Shown here piece after piece: positions 1-5,452 of a DNA stretch of 5,452 nt. The position numbers were made by a program, and so were the translations under genes. The first letter of the stretch is position 1. Each line of letters opens with the position of its first letter. The stretch lies in NCBI GenBank assembly GCA_035715525.1, contig DASTLA010000068.1:1-5452 (forward strand). Reading direction: 5' to 3'. The notes under the pieces are model-generated. The model saw only the letters and a list, made by a program, of their open reading frames with translations. It searched no databases and was not told the DNA's origin. The stretch comes from JAHBWI01 sp035715525. Its GTDB lineage: Bacteria; Nitrospirota; Nitrospiria; Nitrospirales; Nitrospiraceae.

Positions 1-50
1 CATCGCTCATCATGCGCCATTTCCCGAAGACCCAGGGAGAGGATGCGTAG
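1..50 (+). CDS. Possible 3' end of an upstream gene (partial)
   Basis: Reading from position 3, the frame is open from the window edge to a TAG stop at 48-50, giving a C-terminus that ends MRHFPKTQGEDA. If real, this gene overlaps the cytochrome start by 8 bases, the kind of overlap seen between co-transcribed genes. The fragment is too short to identify. The other two forward frames are also open across this stretch, so the evidence is only the position of the stop relative to the next start codon. Confidence 0.3.
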   Translation, partial: SLIMRHFPKTQGEDA

Positions 51-747
51 GGCCACCGCTCTTGCGATCGGCGCGATCGTGGCCGGCGCAGTGGCGGTGG
101 GAGCAGTGGCGGTTCCGCTGACCAACCACCCGAATTTCTGCGCCAGCTGCCATACCATCAAACCTTCGTACGACACTTGGGTGACATCGTCGCATAAAGA
201 AGTGGAGTGCGTGACGTGTCACGTGCGGCCGGGAATTGGCGGCTGGTTGCACGACAAGGCCTGGAACGGCACCAAAGACCTCGCGATTACATGGTTCGGT
301 ACCCCGACCGACCCCCATAACCTAGAGGCCAAGGTCGATTCCGACGTCTGCTTGAGCTGCCACCGAAACATTTTGCGGGTCTCCGAGATCGCCGTGCGGG
401 ATTTGCCTCCTCCCGTAAAGGATGTTGGGCTCATCATGAGCCACCGCAAACACATGGAAGCCTTCGGCAAGCGCGGACGGGGGGAAGGCTGTACGACGTG
501 TCACGCCGCCGTCGTGCATGAACGACCCATCAAGGGCTATCCGATCGTCATTCCCCGCGGGCACGTTTCGGCCGACAGCAAACCTTGGAAACCCGAGCAT
601 CCTGAAGGCACGCTGTTGCACAAACGCGCGCTCGCTGACTGTTTCCGGTGTCACGACAATAAAGCGGAACATGACGGCAAAGTGGTGAGCCGTAAGTGCG
701 AAACCTGCCACATTCCCGATCGACTCAAGGAATTCCTTTCGTTGTAG
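43..747 (+). CDS. Membrane-anchored hexaheme c-type cytochrome, NapC/NirT-like
   Basis: This 234-residue protein probably carries electrons at the outer face of the inner membrane. Residues 5-26 form one hydrophobic helix, a likely uncleaved signal anchor, and the rest would be periplasmic. Six CxxCH haem c motifs start at C33, C56, C103, C150, C200 and C219. The first pair, with W47, S50 and H51 between them, follows the NapC/NirT/NrfH pattern, a family that oxidises membrane quinol and passes electrons to periplasmic reductases. The fourth, CTTCH followed by AAVVHE, resembles the fourth haem site of that family. The last two motifs lie in a C-terminal extension beyond the usual four haems. 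The ATG at 43 has a purine-rich AGGGAGAGG just before it, but spacing is short and the frame stays open to the left edge, so a start further upstream is possible. The ABC ATPase follows after 18 bases. The redox partner is unknown. Confidence 0.9.
   Translation: MRRATALAIGAIVAGAVAVGAVAVPLTNHPNFCASCHTIKPSYDTWVTSSHKEVECVTCHVRPGIGGWLHDKAWNGTKDLAITWFGTPTDPHNLEAKVDSDVCLSCHRNILRVSEIAVRDLPPPVKDVGLIMSHRKHMEAFGKRGRGEGCTTCHAAVVHERPIKGYPIVIPRGHVSADSKPWKPEHPEGTLLHKRALADCFRCHDNKAEHDGKVVSRKCETCHIPDRLKEFLSL
88..113 (+). repeat. Short in-frame direct repeat in the membrane anchor
   Basis: GCAGTGGCGGT occurs at 88-98 and again at 103-113, exactly 15 bases (five codons) apart. It codes for the repeated Ala-Val stretch of the cytochrome anchor helix. 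It may be a small in-frame duplication or simply the result of low-complexity hydrophobic coding. Confidence 0.5.
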
Positions 748-765
748 CGTTGGATTCAAGCCATC

Positions 766-1506
766 ATGTCCTCTCCCGTGCTGGAAGTACGCCGTCTCAG
801 TAAACGGTTCGGTGAATTCACCGCGGTGGATGGTATCTCGTTCGAAATCAGGCCTGGTGAAATTCTCGGCTTATTGGGACCCAATGGTGCCGGCAAGACC
901 ACGACCATCCAGATGTTGCTGGGCCTTGTCACACCCTCGTCGGGCAGTATTCACATGTTCGGTTTGGATTTCCGAGCTCATCGGGAAGCGATTTTGCAGC
1001 AGGTCAACTTTTCGTCGACCTACATTTCGCTGCCCTATTCCCTGACGGTGGAGGAGAATCTCGCTGTGGTGGGAAGACTGTACGGATTGTCAGGAATCCC
1101 GCAGCGTATCGACGACATCGTCAAGAAGCTGGAGATGCACGAGTTCCGCCACAAACTGACCCGCAAACTTTCGTCCGGGCAGATGACCAGACTGACGCTG
1201 GCAAAGGCCTTTTTGACCGAGCCCAAGATTCTTTTTTTGGACGAGCCGACGGCCAGCCTCGACCCGGATATTGCGCAGAAGGTACGGTCTGTGCTGCTGG
1301 AAGAACGGCGAGCCAACGGGCTCAGCATTCTGTACACCTCCCATAACATGCGCGAAATGGAAATCATGTCGGATCGGATCATCTTCTTGCAGCGCGGCCA
1401 TATCGTTGCGGAGGGCACGGCCCAGGAAATTGTCACGCGCTTTGGACAAGCGGATTTGGAGGAAGTCTTCTTAAAGTTGGCCCGCGAGACGGTGACGGGA
1501 TCGTGA
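766..1506 (+). CDS. ABC transporter ATP-binding protein (export type, ABC-2 partner)
   Basis: This 246-residue protein is the cytoplasmic ATPase that would power the permease encoded at 1939-2730. Visible motifs are Walker A GPNGAGKT (38-45), signature LSSGQ (135-139), Walker B ILFLDE with catalytic E160 (155-160), the D-loop SLD (164-166) and the switch histidine H193 in TSH. Full length matches a single-domain ATPase of the DrrA/NodI/CcmA-like group. The Q-loop is atypical: where a glutamine normally stands, about eight residues before the LTVEENL stretch, the protein reads NFSSTYISLP, with Ser/Thr and no Gln. The ATG at 766 has only a weak GGA about 11 bases upstream, so translation may depend on coupling to the cytochrome gene. 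The stop TGA shares bases with the start of the next gene. The substrate cannot be inferred. Confidence 0.95.
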   Translation: MSSPVLEVRRLSKRFGEFTAVDGISFEIRPGEILGLLGPNGAGKTTTIQMLLGLVTPSSGSIHMFGLDFRAHREAILQQVNFSSTYISLPYSLTVEENLAVVGRLYGLSGIPQRIDDIVKKLEMHEFRHKLTRKLSSGQMTRLTLAKAFLTEPKILFLDEPTASLDPDIAQKVRSVLLEERRANGLSILYTSHNMREMEIMSDRIIFLQRGHIVAEGTAQEIVTRFGQADLEEVFLKLARETVTGS

Positions 1507-1931
1507 TGCCACAGGCGGTTGTGTTGATCGATGCGGCGTTCTCCATCGCACTAGGTCTGGCGGTCGCAAGCTTGGCGCTGATCATGACGTGGAGTCTCGT
1601 GTGGATGGTGATCGGTCTGATTGGCGCCCTCCGACGGACCTGTGGATGGATGTTCGTGCTGAGTGGGCTGAGTGCGACCGTGATCGCCGGGTCCTGCCTC
1701 AGCGCGATCTTGTGGGGAAGTTCGTCCAGCCGGCTGGGCAGCGGTGCGTTTGCGGCGGGCCTGGTCGGGATGGCGGTGCTGCTCGCTACGGCGGCCTCGA
1801 GGAAGCTGGCGGATGGACGGCGTCTCGGACCGGCGTTCTGGGAAGGAAGCTGCCTGCTCCTGTCCCAGTTGTGGGGGTTGCATCGGGAAGAAGCAGAGGC
1901 GGGGTGCGGCCATTGTCACGAGCAGCAGTAG
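1503..1931 (+). CDS. Small membrane protein with C-terminal CGHCH motif, function unknown
   Basis: I do not recognise this family. The product is 142 residues (141 if it starts at the ATG at 1506 instead of the GTG at 1503); either start overlaps the ATPase stop at 1504-1506, implying translational coupling. Hydrophobic segments lie at about 7-43 (long enough for one long helix or a tight hairpin), 47-71 and 80-98, with a weaker one at 111-126. Basic residues at R44-R45, R100-K101 and R106-R107 suggest those loops are cytoplasmic. The last residues contain C135-G-H-C138-H139, which fits the CxxCH haem c motif or a small metal site. Haem c attachment would need the tail to be periplasmic, which depends on whether 111-126 crosses the membrane. 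Its place between the ATPase and permease genes suggests an accessory part of that transporter; this is inference. Confidence 0.8.
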   Translation: MMPQAVVLIDAAFSIALGLAVASLALIMTWSLVWMVIGLIGALRRTCGWMFVLSGLSATVIAGSCLSAILWGSSSSRLGSGAFAAGLVGMAVLLATAASRKLADGRRLGPAFWEGSCLLLSQLWGLHREEAEAGCGHCHEQQ

Positions 1932-1935
1932 GAGG
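1930..1935 (+). promoter_or_regulatory. Ribosome binding site AGGAGG that sets the permease start
   Basis: AGGAGG begins on the second base of the preceding TAG stop (1929-1931) and sits 3 bases before the ATG at 1939. The same frame is open back to 1744, but that longer reading lies wholly inside the previous gene, so 1939 is chosen. The next in-frame ATG, at 1957, would be 21 bases from this site, which is too far. The arrangement implies coupled translation. Confidence 0.8.
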
Positions 1936-1938
1936 TCC

Positions 1939-2730
1939 ATGAGACTCCATCGCATCATGGCGTTAGTGGTGCGACATTTGTACCTCTACCGGCGGAGTCT
2001 GCCTCGGATGATGGAAATCGTCTATTGGCCGTTTCTCGACCTCGTCATTTGGGGTTTCATCACGATCTACCTCGCCACATTTCAAGGGCAGATGCCCGCG
2101 GTCGTGACGTTTTTCCTGGGGGCCTTGATCCTCTGGGATGTGCTGTTCCGTTCCCAGCAGGGCATCACCATCTCGTTCCTCGAGGAGATCTGGGCACGCA
2201 ATCTGATGAATTTGTTCGCCAGCCCGCTGAAACCAAGCGAGTTTCTCGCGGCCACGATGGTGATGAGTCTGATGAAGGTGACCGCCGTCTCCATTGTCAT
2301 GTCGGTCTGTGCCTGGTTGTTTTACACCTATAATGTCTTCATTATTGGGGTCTGGCTCGTGCCCTTCATCGCCAATCTGGTGCTGACGGGATGGATTATC
2401 GGCGTGTTTACCACGTCGCTCATCATGCGGTTCGGGCAGGAAGCCGAAGTGTTGGCTTGGAGCATGGTGTTCCTATTTCAGCCCATCTCCTGCGTCTTCT
2501 ATCCCATGGATGTGCTACCGGGATGGCTGCAGGCCGTGGCCCACGCCAACCCGGCTGCCCATATCTTCGAAGGGATGCGGAACCTTCTCACCAGCCAAGC
2601 CCTGCCCTATGCGCAACTGGGCTGGGCCTCCGGCCTGAACCTTGTATACCTGGCGGCGGTCGTCGCCTGGTTCAATTACACATTCGAAGTTTGTAAAGAT
2701 CGAGGATCGCTGGTGCGTGTCGGCGAATAA
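1939..2730 (+). CDS. ABC-2 type transporter permease
   Basis: This 263-residue inner-membrane protein would form the channel of the ABC exporter with the ATPase at 766-1506. About six membrane helices can be seen, near residues 25-46, 53-72, 103-128, 135-163, 170-189 and 231-248. The segment RNLMNLFASPLKPSEF (87-102) between helices 2 and 3 matches the conserved cytoplasmic coupling region of ABC-2 permeases of the NodJ/DrrB kind. The stretch around 181-215 (QPISCVFYPMDVLPGW, then NPAAHIFEGMR) is the usual ABC-2 C-terminal pattern. Length is normal for a half-transporter permease working as a dimer. No periplasmic binding protein gene is nearby, which agrees with export rather than uptake. 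The gene lies 7 bases after the CGHCH protein. The substrate is unknown; drugs, polysaccharides, lipids or cofactors are all possible for this family. Confidence 0.92.
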   Translation: MRLHRIMALVVRHLYLYRRSLPRMMEIVYWPFLDLVIWGFITIYLATFQGQMPAVVTFFLGALILWDVLFRSQQGITISFLEEIWARNLMNLFASPLKPSEFLAATMVMSLMKVTAVSIVMSVCAWLFYTYNVFIIGVWLVPFIANLVLTGWIIGVFTTSLIMRFGQEAEVLAWSMVFLFQPISCVFYPMDVLPGWLQAVAHANPAAHIFEGMRNLLTSQALPYAQLGWASGLNLVYLAAVVAWFNYTFEVCKDRGSLVRVGE

Positions 2731-2757
2731 CGGCTGAAGCCGTGGCGTAACACTATC

Positions 2758-2762
2758 GGAGG
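2758..2762 (+). promoter_or_regulatory. Ribosome binding site GGAGG supporting a GTG start
   Basis: GGAGG lies 6 bases before the GTG at 2769, an ideal spacing. The first in-frame ATG inside the gene comes only at residue 47, which would remove the conserved N-terminal part, so the GTG is the supported start. Confidence 0.85.
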
Positions 2763-2768
2763 AATACA

Positions 2769-3440
2769 GTGAAACTTCAGACCAGTGAGATTCCTCGAAG
2801 CCAATCACCAAAGGGTCTCGACCGCTTTTCGTTTCACAAGAATCCTGTGCTGGTCTTGGAAGATTTTTGGTCGGCCCACGAACGAAGTCTGTTTCGCGAG
2901 GCGATGGACAAGGCGCAGTGGAACGCGCTCCGTGACTTGCCCAATGTGCGGAAAAATTTCCCCAACTCAGGGAATTGGGCGAAGGCGGAGATTGCCCAGC
3001 CCGAGGCTCAGTTGTTGCTAAGCCGCCTTCCGATGCAGGCGATACAAGAGTACATGGAATCCTTTCCCAGCATCAAAGGCCGTCACCTGGGTTTCAGTTA
3101 CTATTCCTATGGAGCCGGAGATTGCCTACTGACGCATGACGATACGGACCAGGGATACGCCACCGCGGCAAAGGCGGCTCCCCTCCGCCGACTGGCGTTG
3201 GTCACCTACTTTCACGAAGAATGGGAGTCCGATTGGGGCGGAGAATTGATCGTCTATGCGCCGGAGGGGGAGCCAGGCGACAAGAAGCCTCCGCTTCGCA
3301 TCACCCATTGCATCGCTCCCAAACCCGGATCCTTGGTGATGTTTACCGTTCCTCGGTTTCACCGTGTCTGCCGGGTGGATGAGACGGCGGGCTCCCATCG
3401 CCGCCTGTCCATAGCCGGCTGGTTCATGACCGAACATTGA
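2769..3440 (+). CDS. Fe(II)/2-oxoglutarate-dependent dioxygenase, prolyl-4-hydroxylase-like
   Basis: The 223-residue product is a soluble oxygenase that would use O2, Fe(II) and 2-oxoglutarate to hydroxylate a substrate that cannot be named. The iron ligands are visible: H123 and D125 in THDDTD, and H198 in VPRFHRV. R212, fourteen residues after the distal histidine, is the likely 2-oxoglutarate carboxylate ligand, in RLSIAGWF. The strand between them carries the typical WGGEL (156-160) and PKPGSLVMF (185-193) signatures. No signal peptide is seen. Translation starts at GTG 2769. The gene follows the permease by 38 bases, a gap that holds only a 4-bp hairpin and no terminator, so it may belong to the same transcription unit. 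A role in modifying the exported molecule or a protein partner is possible but unsupported. Confidence 0.9.
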   Translation: MKLQTSEIPRSQSPKGLDRFSFHKNPVLVLEDFWSAHERSLFREAMDKAQWNALRDLPNVRKNFPNSGNWAKAEIAQPEAQLLLSRLPMQAIQEYMESFPSIKGRHLGFSYYSYGAGDCLLTHDDTDQGYATAAKAAPLRRLALVTYFHEEWESDWGGELIVYAPEGEPGDKKPPLRITHCIAPKPGSLVMFTVPRFHRVCRVDETAGSHRRLSIAGWFMTEH

Positions 3441-3670
3441 TGAATCCCGGCTTGTTTGGCCTTGTCGGTAAATGTTAGAGTATGGCGTCCACTGCTGGGG
3501 CCTGGCGGTGAACGTGTTGAAATGGTTCAGGCCTGATATCGATGTTGCCTTGCCCGGGAATCTAATCGAAAGCCAGACCTAAGTCGCTCCATACATCGCG
3601 TCTTCGGCCCGACCTTTCCCTTTGTTTCCTCCGAACAAGACAATGTCACTACCCAAAGAGGAGGACCCAC
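3441..3670 (+). promoter_or_regulatory. Leader and presumed promoter region of the RRM gene
   Basis: This 230-base gap has no credible ORF. It probably holds the promoter and 5' untranslated region of the RNA-binding protein gene. The best sigma-70-like pair I can find is TTGTTT (3452-3457) and TAGAGT (3476-3481) with an 18-base spacer, each only a partial match. A 10-base perfect palindrome TCAGGCCTGA lies at 3527-3536, and its CAGGCC also pairs with GGCCTG at 3499-3504. Near the 3' end a pyrimidine tract (3613-3632) can pair with the ribosome binding site. No T-tract terminator for the oxygenase gene is seen here. Confidence 0.4.
3657..3664 (+). promoter_or_regulatory. Strong ribosome binding site AGAGGAGG
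   Basis: AGAGGAGG sits 6 bases before the ATG at 3671. It can pair with two alternative upstream pyrimidine segments, CCTTTCCCTTTG (3613-3624) and TCCTCC (3627-3632), which would hide it from the ribosome. Confidence 0.85.
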
Positions 3671-4000
3671 ATGGGTTCTAAAATTTACGTCGGCGGGTTG
3701 CCTTATGCGGCGACCGAACAGCAATTGAGCGATCTCTTCTCGGTACACGGAGCGGTGGAATCCGCCCGGGTCATCACGGACAAATTTACGGGCCAGTCCC
3801 GTGGATTCGGGTTCGTCGAGATGGCCAGTGCGGAAGATGCTCAAAAGGCCATTTCCGCTCTGAACGGAACGGAAATGGGAGGCCGGACGTTGACGGTCAA
3901 TGAAGCTCGCCCTCAGGAACCACGCGTTGGTGGAGGGCAGGGTCGTGGCGGGGATCGGTTCGGCAATCGCGGTGGTGCATCAAGGCGCGATCGCTGGTAA
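3671..4000 (+). CDS. Single-RRM RNA-binding protein with Gly/Arg-rich tail
   Basis: The 109-residue protein has one RNA recognition motif (about residues 3-81) and a flexible basic tail rich in glycine and arginine (about 82-109). The RNP2 motif is IYVGGL (5-10) and the RNP1 motif is RGFGFVEM (44-51), with the aromatic residues Y6, F46 and F48 that stack on RNA bases. This layout matches bacterial glycine-rich RNA-binding proteins such as the cyanobacterial Rbp group, which bind single-stranded RNA and are often cold-induced. Whether this one is cold-regulated is not known. It stands alone, with its own leader and terminator, and is convergent with the transporter gene on the other strand. 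The ATG is fixed by a strong ribosome binding site. Confidence 0.95.
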   Translation: MGSKIYVGGLPYAATEQQLSDLFSVHGAVESARVITDKFTGQSRGFGFVEMASAEDAQKAISALNGTEMGGRTLTVNEARPQEPRVGGGQGRGGDRFGNRGGASRRDRW

Positions 4001-4008
4001 GTTCTCTC

Positions 4009-4020
4009 GTCCTTCGGGAC
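4009..4020 (+). other. Small UUCG-tetraloop hairpin after the RRM stop codon
   Basis: GTCC (4009-4012), loop TTCG, GGAC (4017-4020) form a 4-bp stem closed as C(UUCG)G, an especially stable RNA tetraloop. It lies between the stop codon and the terminator and may help protect the mRNA end. Confidence 0.55.
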
Positions 4021-4024
4021 TCAT

Positions 4025-4058
4025 GGGCGGCCACCTTCTGGTGGCCGCCCTTTTTTTT
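4025..4058 (+). terminator. Intrinsic terminator of the RRM gene
   Basis: A perfect 11-bp stem, GGGCGGCCACC (4025-4035) with GGTGGCCGCCC (4040-4050), has a TTCT loop and is followed directly by eight T (4051-4058). It begins 25 bases after the RRM stop. Read on the minus strand the stem is followed by ATGAGTCC rather than a T tract, so it serves the plus strand only. Confidence 0.95.
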
Positions 4059-4104
4059 CGCGACGACCGTTCACTTGAGTGCCTGACGGAACGGGAAGCC
4101 CATG

Positions 4105-5397
4105 TTATTCGGGAAGCGGCCGGTTTCTCGTTTCAATTGCGAAGGGCAGAATGAGAAGGCCGATCAGATAAATTCCGGAAATGGTCGAGGCGGCCATGCC
4201 GAAACTTCCGAAGGTCGAGACCAGCGTTCCCGTCATCAAGGGGCTGATCGACGCCACGATGCGACCGGCGTTGTAGCAAAAACCCGCCCCCGTCGATCTC
4301 AAACGGGTGGGAAAGAGTTCCGGGAAGTAGAGGGGAAACCCCCCAAACAGGCCCTTGGTGAAGAAACCCAAGACGGGGAGCAGCATCAAGGCGACGGGAT
4401 ATGAATGAGGAAAGAAGAATGTCGCCGGGACGAGCAGCAGACTGCCGCCGCACATGAACGCAAAGACCGGCTTGCGACCGAGATGATCGGCCATGATGCC
4501 GAAACCGAAATAACCGAGCAGCGCTCCGACGTTCAGCGCCATCACTGCGTAGGAGACGTAGGCGGCAGTCGAAGCCGGGTCGAGACCGGCAAGATCGGGG
4601 AGAGCCTGGATGAGGCTGGGCGTCCAGTTCGTAGCGCCCCACAGTCCGAAGACGGCGACGAAGGCAAGCCCTGTTCCCGACCAGGTGGCCCGCCGATATT
4701 CCGGACTGAACAGTTGAGCGAGGCGTGAGGGATGCGGCGAGCCCGGCCGGTCTTCTTTGTCATGCGAGTACTGCCATCTCGTCGAGTCGTGCGTGTAGCG
4801 GCTCAGCAACCAGGCCGCTCCGATCGAAAGCAAGCCGACGGCGAAGAAACTGCGCCAGCCGTGATGCTTCATGAGCAAATGGAGCGCAGCGGCCAAAAAG
4901 AACCCGAATCCCCATGCTGATTGGAGGAAGCCCGCGGCTCGAGGACGATTGTGTTCCGGCCACACCTCCGCCACGAGTGCGGCCCCCGCGGCCCACAGGC
5001 CGCCGATTCCAACTCCCGTGAAGAATCGGGTGCCGGCGAGATGCCACCAATCCTGGGCCAGCGAGGTCAGGCTCGTGGAGAGTGCCACCAGCACCATGCA
5101 GAAGATCATCACCGGTCTCCTGCCGAGGCTGTCGGCCAAACTCCCCAACCCCACACCACCCACCGCCCAGCCCAGCAGAAAGGTCGAGAGGATTACTCCC
5201 CCGTACCAGCCGACGGCTGCCGTGGAGGCCGGACCACCACTCTCGGCCGACGACAGGAGGTCCGTAAGGGCAGGGGTGAGCACGAGCGAATAGATCATCG
5301 TGTCCATCGCTCCGAGCGTCCAGCTGAACCAGGTAACGAATAGGATCAATCGCTGATCTTGGCTCACCTCGTGAATCGCCAAGCCGAGTATGCGCAT
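4105..5397 (-). CDS. Major facilitator superfamily transporter, 12 helices
   Basis: The 430-residue inner-membrane carrier probably moves a small solute, perhaps an organic acid or sugar, with protons. Twelve hydrophobic helices can be placed: six between residues 16 and 200, a polar cytoplasmic loop at about 201-238, and six between 241 and 421. The family motif A appears twice, GSLADSLGRRP (85-95) after helix 2 and GIMADHLGRKP (300-310) after helix 8. R124 in GTRFFTGVGIGG (122-133) matches the helix-4 motif, and PELFPTRLRSTGAG (359-372) precedes helix 11. D32 in helix 1 recalls the aromatic-acid and carboxylate symporter groups, but the substrate cannot be assigned. I choose the ATG at 5397-5395 because GGAGAG lies 5 bases upstream; an in-frame GTG at 5415 adds six residues but has no ribosome binding site. 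Confidence 0.92.
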   Translation of the reverse strand: MRILGLAIHEVSQDQRLILFVTWFSWTLGAMDTMIYSLVLTPALTDLLSSAESGGPASTAAVGWYGGVILSTFLLGWAVGGVGLGSLADSLGRRPVMIFCMVLVALSTSLTSLAQDWWHLAGTRFFTGVGIGGLWAAGAALVAEVWPEHNRPRAAGFLQSAWGFGFFLAAALHLLMKHHGWRSFFAVGLLSIGAAWLLSRYTHDSTRWQYSHDKEDRPGSPHPSRLAQLFSPEYRRATWSGTGLAFVAVFGLWGATNWTPSLIQALPDLAGLDPASTAAYVSYAVMALNVGALLGYFGFGIMADHLGRKPVFAFMCGGSLLLVPATFFFPHSYPVALMLLPVLGFFTKGLFGGFPLYFPELFPTRLRSTGAGFCYNAGRIVASISPLMTGTLVSTFGSFGMAASTISGIYLIGLLILPFAIETRNRPLPE

Positions 5398-5402
5398 CGA
5401 GG

Positions 5403-5408
5403 CTCTCC
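5403..5408 (-). promoter_or_regulatory. Ribosome binding site GGAGAG of the MFS gene
   Basis: On the minus strand GGAGAG (5408 to 5403) precedes the ATG at 5397 by 5 bases. It favours this ATG over the in-frame GTG at 5415, whose upstream bases (CTTCCCCG) offer no pairing to 16S rRNA. Confidence 0.7.
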
Positions 5409-5452
5409 ATGGCACCGGGGAAGGCGCCGGGCCTATGGTGACGGAGGAACCG

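Noticed and set aside
1744..1938. Upstream in-frame extension of the permease, containing a cysteine-rich CSCPSCGGC stretch
   Set aside because: It lies entirely inside the CGHCH membrane protein gene in another frame, is basic and cysteine-rich unlike a permease N-terminus, and the AGGAGG site just before 1939 fixes the true start.
2731..2742. Hairpin CGGCTGAAGCCG between permease and oxygenase as a terminator
   Set aside because: The stem is only 4 bp and no T run follows; termination here is unlikely.
4067..4094. Inverted repeat CCGTTC / GAACGG as a terminator for the MFS gene on the minus strand
   Set aside because: Only a 6-bp stem with a 16-base loop and no T tract after it on the minus strand, so it is not a convincing intrinsic terminator.
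3900..4154. Plus-strand 84-residue frame spanning the RRM tail and terminator
   Set aside because: It overlaps the RRM coding region in another frame and runs through the intrinsic terminator, so it would not be transcribed in full.
4105..5343. Several plus-strand open frames antisense to the MFS gene
   Set aside because: They give Arg/Pro/Gly-rich translations with no recognisable domains, and the minus-strand frame encodes a complete 12-helix transporter with both motif A copies.
5434..5452. Possible start of a divergent plus-strand gene (ATG at 5434, or GGAGGA at 5443-5448 acting as a ribosome binding site for a start just past the edge)
   Set aside because: Only a few bases are visible, so no coding signal can be judged.

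Overview
The window is bacterial, GC-rich and gene-dense, with seven supported genes, six of them complete. Gene style (strong AGGAGG-type ribosome binding sites, a Gly/Arg-tailed single-RRM protein, a multiheme NapC/NirT-like cytochrome) suggests a Gram-negative respiratory bacterium. My impression is a Nitrospira-like (Nitrospirota) genome, but this rests on remembered resemblance, not on a search.

Region 1 (about 1-2730, + strand) looks like one compact transcription unit. A possible upstream gene ends at position 50, overlapping the start of a membrane-anchored cytochrome with six CxxCH haem-binding motifs (43-747). Next come an ABC ATPase (766-1506), a small multi-spanning membrane protein ending in a CGHCH motif (start overlaps the ATPase stop, ends 1931), and an ABC-2 type permease (1939-2730, its ribosome binding site beginning on the last base of the previous stop codon). 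ATPase and permease together would form an export-type ABC transporter. Its substrate cannot be read from the sequence. Wedged between them is an unrecognised membrane protein with a potential haem or metal site, and a multiheme electron carrier leads the unit. This is the most unusual feature of the window.

Region 2 (2769-3440, + strand) is an Fe(II)/2-oxoglutarate-dependent dioxygenase of the prolyl-4-hydroxylase type. It starts with GTG behind a strong ribosome binding site, 38 bases after the permease, so it may be the last gene of the same unit.

Region 3 (3441-4058) is a 230-base leader followed by a glycine-rich RRM RNA-binding protein (3671-4000) and a textbook intrinsic terminator (4025-4058). 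The leader holds a pyrimidine tract that can pair with the ribosome binding site, which would allow control at translation.

Region 4 (4105-5397, - strand) is a 12-helix major facilitator superfamily transporter, convergent with the RRM gene. Its promoter lies beyond the right edge. No tRNA, rRNA, CRISPR array, insertion sequence or attachment site was seen.
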